Assembly: GCA_031292915.1 (NCBI GenBank)
Contig: JAUMSH010000066.1
Location: 1-9,958, forward strand
Direction of reading: 5' to 3'
DNA length: 9,958 nt
DNA from: Collinsella sp.
GTDB lineage: Bacteria > Actinomycetota > Coriobacteriia > Coriobacteriales > Coriobacteriaceae
In this document: positions 6,431 to 9,958 of the stretch, in pieces
Layout: each line of letters begins with the position of its first letter
Numbering within the stretch: position 1 is the first letter of the stretch
Notes under the pieces: model-generated
Told to the model about the DNA's origin: nothing
Databases searched by the model: none
Seen by the model: only the letters and a program-made list of their open reading frames with translations
Program-made: the position numbers and the translations under genes

Positions 6431-6460
6431 ATTGTAGGGAAATCAATGTTCAAATGTCAA
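6431..6460 (-). promoter_or_regulatory. sigma-70-type promoter of the rpmH operon
   Basis: On the minus strand a perfect -35 box TTGACA (6455-6460) and a -10 box TACAAT (6431-6436, 5 of 6) are separated by 18 bp. Transcription would start near 6424, giving a leader of about 65 nt before rpmH. Confidence 0.85.
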
Positions 6461-6473
6461 GAAATCAAAGGTA

Positions 6474-6540
6474 AAAGGTTGCGCAGTTCACACGGTTCCC
6501 CCATAAGCACAACCGAAATTTGCGCCTCATGGCAACCTTT
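6474..6540. repeat. nested inverted repeat between the rpmH promoter and the DnaA-box-like array
   Basis: A perfect 9-bp inverted repeat, AAAGGTTGC (6474-6482) with GCAACCTTT (6532-6540), is separated by 49 bp. Inside it lies a shorter pair, CGGTT (6493-6497) with AACCG (6511-6515). The arms begin 13 bp beyond the rpmH -35 box. They could be half-sites for a regulator or part of the origin; no family is recognised. Confidence 0.45.
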
Positions 6541-6703
6541 CACGATATTTCATCGAGTTTTCAACAGGTCATGTTGGCAATGTTGAGAACTTTTCGCCCG
6601 TTTTCCAAAGTTTTCAACAAGTTTTGAAAAGTTGTCGAAAGATGAGAAACGTTGCACGGTGAGCTACTATTTGTTCGAAACCTTTTGAAAGATTGCGAGC
6701 GGC
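6541..6703. other. candidate oriC region, left half, with DnaA-box-like array
   Basis: This intergenic stretch at the divergence point of transcription is AT-richer than the flanking plus-strand genes and holds six 9-mers fitting TTNTCNANA: 6558-6566 (+), 6581-6589 (-), 6601-6609 (+), 6611-6619 (+), 6622-6630 (-) and 6632-6640 (+). The last four begin 10-11 bp apart. TTTTCAACA appears twice. The pattern keeps TT-TC and the final A-A positions of the DnaA box TTATCCACA but differs at positions 3, 6 and sometimes 8. The placement between rpmH and the dnaA operon matches known origins. That these are DnaA sites is inferred. No confident promoter for the gene at 6704 was found here. Confidence 0.6.
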
Positions 6704-8056
6704 ATGTCTGACGACTTTTACACCATGGTCGATTCCGGAGACCCGGCACCCGACAACGAGCACATCACCGGCGTGCGCGAAGAGCGTGCGGAAGGCGAGC
6801 AGACGGCCACGCAGGCGCCAAAAGCCATGTACGCCGCGCGCATCGCCGTCTATGACGACATGCTGTCGACACCGCGGGTGATCGTCATTGATCCGCAAGA
6901 TGTCCGCACGTATTTGGAAGAGACGACCAACACCGTCTACCAGTGCATGAAAGAACAAGGTGGCCATATCTCGCTCATGGTCATCCGCGAGATTGTCGAA
7001 AACTTTATCCACGCACACTTTGCCGAGCCCATCATCTCGATTCTGGACGGCGGAGACACCATCCGCTTTGCTGACCAAGGACCCGGCATCGACGACAAGG
7101 AACGTGCTTTCGACTTTGGCGTTACCAGCGCAAACAGCAAGATGAAGCGCTATATCCGTGGAACCGGAGCAGGGTTTCCCATGGTGCAGGAGTATTTGGA
7201 AAACGCCGGCGGTGCCGTATCCATCGAGGACAACATGGGCAACGGCACCGTGGTTACGGTAAGCCTGAACCCTAAACGCGTGCAGGAAATCGAGCGTGCC
7301 GGCGGACGCGGCGCTGCCGTGCGGCCCGAGACGGAGCAGCCCACATATCCCCTGCCGGGAGCTTTTGCGCAGCAGCCCGTGGCAACGCAGCAGATGCAGC
7401 CCCCCGTGGGACAGATGCAGCAGCCCGGAATGCTTCCCACACAAGAACCCCAGGCGGCATCTATGTCGATGCCGCCAAACATGCCAGAGGCCATGCCACT
7501 GGCTGATCAGGATGCAGCAGCAATGCAGCAGGCGACGGGGGCGCCGGGTGGCCAGCAAATGGGCTATCAGCCGTACCAACAGGGATATCTATATCAGCAG
7601 ATGCCGCCACTGGGGTATGGCCAGCAGTTCCCGCAGCAGTACCAGCAGGGATATCAGCAGCCGTACCAGCAGATGCCGCAGCAGCAGTACAACCCCTGGG
7701 CCCAGCAGACGCCTCCGCAGCCTTACCAACAGTGGCCTCAAAGTTTTCAACAGCAAATGCCGCCGACGCAGAGTTCTCAACAACCAGCAGCTCAAATGAT
7801 GTATCCTAATGCAGTAAATCAGTATGCACAGCCACAACCGGACGTGTTCGTAAGCGATCGCGGCAACGCCGCGCTGGGCTATCTGGCGCAAAATCAAGCG
7901 TGCGGCGCAACCGATCTTGCGAGGGCGTTTGGAAACTCGGCCCCCACTTGGTCACGCACGCTCAATGACTTGGCGCAGGCCGGCTTGGTCATCAAGCATG
8001 GCCAGAAATACCATCTGACCGAACTCGGCGCCGCTCGCGTGCGAGCTCAGAGCTAA
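6704..8056 (+). CDS. GHKL-type ATPase with Gln-rich linker and C-terminal winged-helix domain
   Basis: A 450-residue protein of unknown function, first gene of the dnaA operon. Residues 1-40 are acidic and probably disordered. A GHKL (histidine kinase/SpoIIAB-like) ATP-binding domain spans about 85-190: N box E96-x3-N100 (EIVENF), G1 box DQGPGI at 124-129, an F-box-like FDFGVTS at 136-142, G2 box GTGAGF at 153-158, and the closing strand NGTVVTVSL at 180-188. There is no phosphoacceptor His domain and no receiver, so it is not a standard sensor kinase. Residues 211-380 form a linker of about 170 residues with about 50 glutamines, plus Pro, Met and Tyr. Residues 387-448 look like a winged helix: ATDLARAFGNSAPTWSRTL as the helix-turn-helix and a YHLTELGAARV end resembling MarR-like folds. 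The ATG at 6704 has only a weak GAGCGG upstream. dnaA begins 15 nt after the stop. An ATP-dependent DNA-binding regulator is inferred. Confidence 0.88.
   Translation: MSDDFYTMVDSGDPAPDNEHITGVREERAEGEQTATQAPKAMYAARIAVYDDMLSTPRVIVIDPQDVRTYLEETTNTVYQCMKEQGGHISLMVIREIVENFIHAHFAEPIISILDGGDTIRFADQGPGIDDKERAFDFGVTSANSKMKRYIRGTGAGFPMVQEYLENAGGAVSIEDNMGNGTVVTVSLNPKRVQEIERAGGRGAAVRPETEQPTYPLPGAFAQQPVATQQMQPPVGQMQQPGMLPTQEPQAASMSMPPNMPEAMPLADQDAAAMQQATGAPGGQQMGYQPYQQGYLYQQMPPLGYGQQFPQQYQQGYQQPYQQMPQQQYNPWAQQTPPQPYQQWPQSFQQQMPPTQSSQQPAAQMMYPNAVNQYAQPQPDVFVSDRGNAALGYLAQNQACGATDLARAFGNSAPTWSRTLNDLAQAGLVIKHGQKYHLTELGAARVRAQS
7571..7690 (+). repeat. degenerate tandem repeats in the Gln-rich linker
   Basis: TACCARCAGGGATATC occurs at 7574-7589 and 7640-7655, 66 bp (22 codons) apart. 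Each copy is followed by variants of a CAGCAGATGCCGC unit. They encode YQQGY and YQQMP repeats. The pattern suggests expansion by slippage or unequal recombination, so length may vary between strains. Confidence 0.6.
7744..7782 (+). other. two DnaA-box-like 9-mers inside the ATPase gene
   Basis: TTTTCAACA at 7744-7752 and TTCTCAACA at 7774-7782, 30 bp apart, are identical to 9-mers of the candidate origin array. They fall in codons for SFQQ and SSQQ, so coding constraint alone could produce them. The local codons are noticeably more AT-rich than in the rest of the linker. Confidence 0.35.
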
Positions 8057-8071
8057 AGAACGGGAGAGACA

Positions 8072-9796
8072 GTGGACGAGGAAGCAAGCATCATCCTGGG
8101 GGATGCCATCGCCTTTTGCCAGCGCGACGGCCAAGATGCACGCCTCATCAACATGCTGGGGCAATCGCGCGCCATAAGCCTGACCGAAGATACGCTCACG
8201 ATCGAGGCCCCCTCGCGCTTTGCCATCGCGCAGCTCAAAAAGCATCAGCCGACTATTGAGGCTTATCTGGAAGAAATCGCCTTTGCACCGATTGCGCTCG
8301 ACATCGTGGCGCCGCAAGGCGCCGCGACGGAATCCGCTGCCGCGACGGCGCCCGCCACGGCTCCCGCTGCTTCCCCGACGGTACCAGCCTCCGCAAGCGA
8401 CATGCCGACAATCGAGCACCAGCACAGCGATGTTTCCCGTGAAACCATGGCGCCGTTGCCGACCGCGGCGGCGACGTCAACGAACGCACCCGTCACGCAC
8501 ATGCCCATCGCTCACGACGCAGCGGCGGGCGCGGATTCGGGCATTGCAATCAAGAACACGCTCTCGGCCGACGATTTTCGCCGCATGATGAACCAGATGA
8601 AGGGCGGAGCGCCGACTAAATCCACGCAAGCTGCGACCCCCGCTTCACCCATGCCAGCACCAACCGTGCCGGCCGAGCAGAATACGGATGGAGCCCCGCT
8701 CGCCGCGAACTCAAAATTTACCTTTGAGAACTTTGTCTACGGCCCCGAGAACAGCCATGCCTATCGCTCGGCACTCAAGTTTGCCGCCCTCGCGGACGAG
8801 CGCGGCACGTGCACATCGCTGTTCATCTACGGCAAATCGGGCCTGGGCAAGACGCACCTGCTGCTTGCCATCAAAAACGAGCTCGCCGAGAAGTCGCCCG
8901 AGATCAAGGTCAAGTATGCCAACTCCCAGGCGTATCTGGACGACCTGATGACCGAGTTCGACCGTCAAAAGAAGAGCAACGCTCCCATCATGCAGGCGTA
9001 CCACGGCGTGGACGTGCTCATCATCGATGACATCCAAAACATCATCGGCAAGCGCGCGAGCGTGGACTACTTTTTCCAGCTCATGGACGAGTTCATCCGC
9101 AACAACAAGAAGGTCGTCATCGCGGCAGACCGTGCCCCCAAGGACCTGAGCATGGACGAGCGTTTGACCAGCCGCTTCAACGCCGGCATGCTCTGCCTGG
9201 TTGCAGAGCCCAGCTACGAGATGAAATACAAGATCTTGCAGCGCTATTACGAGAACACCATCGTCGCCGCTCCCGAGGCGGGCGACGACTCACTGCTGGC
9301 GGCCTATGGGGGCGACGGCGGGCACCTGACCGACGAACACTTTAAACACATGGCCGAGGTCTCGGGCACCAACATCCGCGAACTCGAGAGCTTTTGCGAG
9401 CGCTGCGCCGGCGAGGCGGGCGACCGCGAGCTCGAGGGCGGAGAGCTCACCTTTGACGATATCGACGCCATCGCCAGCCAGTACTTCGACACATCGGCCA
9501 AAAAGATCAACGTCCAGACGGTTCAGTCCGTCATCGAAGAGCAGTACGGCGTAACGCACGAGGAGCTCATCGGCCCGCGTCGCAACGCCAATATCGCCAA
9601 AGCACGCCATATCGCTATCTACCTGGCCATCGAGATGTGCGAGATGACGACCACGGCGGTGGGCGCCGAATTTGGCAACCGCAACCACTCGACCGTCAGC
9701 ACGAGCTACAAAAAGGTCCAGAAGATGATCCAGGAAGACCGCACCGTCACCGAAAACCTCAAGTCGCTGCGCGATAAAATTACACTGCGCTCGTAG
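8072..9796 (+). CDS. dnaA: chromosomal replication initiator DnaA, long and divergent
   Basis: AAA+ initiator that binds DnaA boxes at oriC and melts the origin. At 574 residues it is longer than the common 440-510. Domain I is about 1-80, with TLTIEAPSRFAIAQL matching the family but without the usual N-terminal tryptophan. An Ala/Pro/Thr-rich domain II of about 130 residues (81-212) explains the extra length. Domain III has Walker A GKSGLGKT at 254-261, Walker B IIDD at 317-320, sensor I AADRAP at 351-356, arginine finger R368 (RLTSRF) and sensor II R436 (NIRELE). Domain IV keeps the minor-groove arginine R504 (E. coli R399), but its signature reads GNRNHSTV (535-542) instead of GGRDHTTV. 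The start is GTG at 8072 with GGGAGAG at 8062-8068. It is co-transcribed with the ATPase gene 15 nt upstream. A parS-like site lies inside it. Confidence 0.97.
   Translation: MDEEASIILGDAIAFCQRDGQDARLINMLGQSRAISLTEDTLTIEAPSRFAIAQLKKHQPTIEAYLEEIAFAPIALDIVAPQGAATESAAATAPATAPAASPTVPASASDMPTIEHQHSDVSRETMAPLPTAAATSTNAPVTHMPIAHDAAAGADSGIAIKNTLSADDFRRMMNQMKGGAPTKSTQAATPASPMPAPTVPAEQNTDGAPLAANSKFTFENFVYGPENSHAYRSALKFAALADERGTCTSLFIYGKSGLGKTHLLLAIKNELAEKSPEIKVKYANSQAYLDDLMTEFDRQKKSNAPIMQAYHGVDVLIIDDIQNIIGKRASVDYFFQLMDEFIRNNKKVVIAADRAPKDLSMDERLTSRFNAGMLCLVAEPSYEMKYKILQRYYENTIVAAPEAGDDSLLAAYGGDGGHLTDEHFKHMAEVSGTNIRELESFCERCAGEAGDRELEGGELTFDDIDAIASQYFDTSAKKINVQTVQSVIEEQYGVTHEELIGPRRNANIAKARHIAIYLAIEMCEMTTTAVGAEFGNRNHSTVSTSYKKVQKMIQEDRTVTENLKSLRDKITLRS
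8431..8446. promoter_or_regulatory. parS-like site within dnaA
   Basis: GTTTCCCGTGAAAC at 8432-8445 matches 13 of 14 bases of the parS core, with a centre-left A-to-C change. It lies in the part of dnaA that codes for the variable domain II (VSRET), where protein constraint is low. Use by ParB is inferred. Confidence 0.6.
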
Positions 9797-9958
9797 GGAA
9801 ATAGAGGCACCTGTTGAAAACTTGTCGAAACCACGGGCATAAGGTGTTTAAAACCCAACCCGCGGTGATGAAAAGTTTTGCGCAGGTTTTGAACGTGGAA
9901 AACCACCCCCGTTGCACACAGGTTGCTGTCGATTCTCTTTTTGGGTCTGACCTGCGTC
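9797..9958. other. candidate oriC region, right half (probable dnaA-dnaN intergenic)
   Basis: Non-coding stretch after dnaA running off the window. It has TTTTCAACA on the minus strand (9812-9820) directly followed by TTGTCGAAA (9822-9830), the one-mismatch variant TTTTCATCA (9866-9874, minus) and TTTTCCACG (9894-9902, minus), which is close to known DnaA boxes. The first pair repeats the arrangement at 6622-6640. No clear terminator for dnaA is seen, so read-through into dnaN, expected just beyond the edge, is likely. Confidence 0.55.

Noticed and set aside
6661..6703. TACTAT at 6665-6670 as a -10 box for the ATPase-dnaA operon
   Set aside because: Only 4 of 6 bases match TATAAT and no -35 box lies at suitable distance. 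The operon must have a promoter, but I cannot place it from sequence alone.
6993..7001. Third TTGTCGAAA copy
   Set aside because: It lies in codons for IVEN, part of the N box, and has no partner box beside it, unlike the copies at 6632 and 9822. Probably coincidence.
7005..7013. TTATCCACG, one mismatch from the E. coli DnaA box
   Set aside because: It is a single copy in the codons for the conserved ATPase N box (NFIHA), so protein constraint explains it. It is not clustered with similar canonical boxes.
6614..7579. Minus-strand open frame of 321 codons opposite the GHKL ATPase gene, running into the origin spacer
   Set aside because: The opposite frame has clear GHKL motifs, while this one is His/Leu/Arg-rich with no known motif. 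Its start and end have no supporting signals.
1..9958. Insertion sequences, CRISPR arrays, tRNA or rRNA genes
   Set aside because: No transposase-like reading frame, no terminal inverted repeats with target duplications, no regularly spaced direct repeats of CRISPR type and no tRNA cloverleaf was recognised.

Overview
The window is a chromosomal replication-origin neighbourhood of a high-GC Gram-positive bacterium. The gene order, the many GTG/TTG starts, the domain make-up of DnaA and the extra ATPase gene in front of dnaA fit the Coriobacteriia (Collinsella-like Actinomycetota). That placement is inferred from gene content and general resemblance; no database search was run.

Layout. rlmN (68-1120, plus strand) lies at the left edge and ends at a hairpin terminator, with a parS-like site in its 3' flank. 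From about 1319 to 6358 everything runs on the minus strand. Reading away from the origin this is rpmH-rnpA-yidD-yidC-jag, one transcription unit with a strong sigma-70-type promoter (6431-6460) and a perfect terminator (4187-4209). It is followed by rsmG, three evenly spaced parS sites, parA, parB and a small membrane protein that ends just before a bidirectional terminator (1257-1288). To the right of about 6700 the genes run on the plus strand: a GHKL-type ATPase with a C-terminal winged-helix domain (6704-8056), then dnaA 15 nt behind it (8072-9796), then an intergenic stretch that probably leads into dnaN beyond the window. The divergence point, 6359-6703, and the stretch after dnaA both carry clusters of 9-mers that look like non-canonical DnaA boxes.

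How it works together. DnaA and the origin start replication. ParB loads at parS and, with ParA, handles origin segregation. rpmH/rnpA/yidD/yidC/jag supply ribosome assembly, RNase P, membrane protein insertion and an RNA-binding cell-envelope regulator, which is the classic origin-proximal set. RsmG and RlmN modify rRNA.

The least expected elements are two. First, the GHKL ATPase-winged helix protein with a glutamine-rich linker is tied to dnaA in one operon. Second, DnaA domain IV has changed base-contacting residues, matched by an apparent absence of good canonical TTATCCACA boxes in the candidate origin and a phased array fitting TTNTCNANA. Together they may represent a lineage-specific variant of replication initiation. 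No mobile elements, CRISPR arrays or tRNA/rRNA genes were seen.
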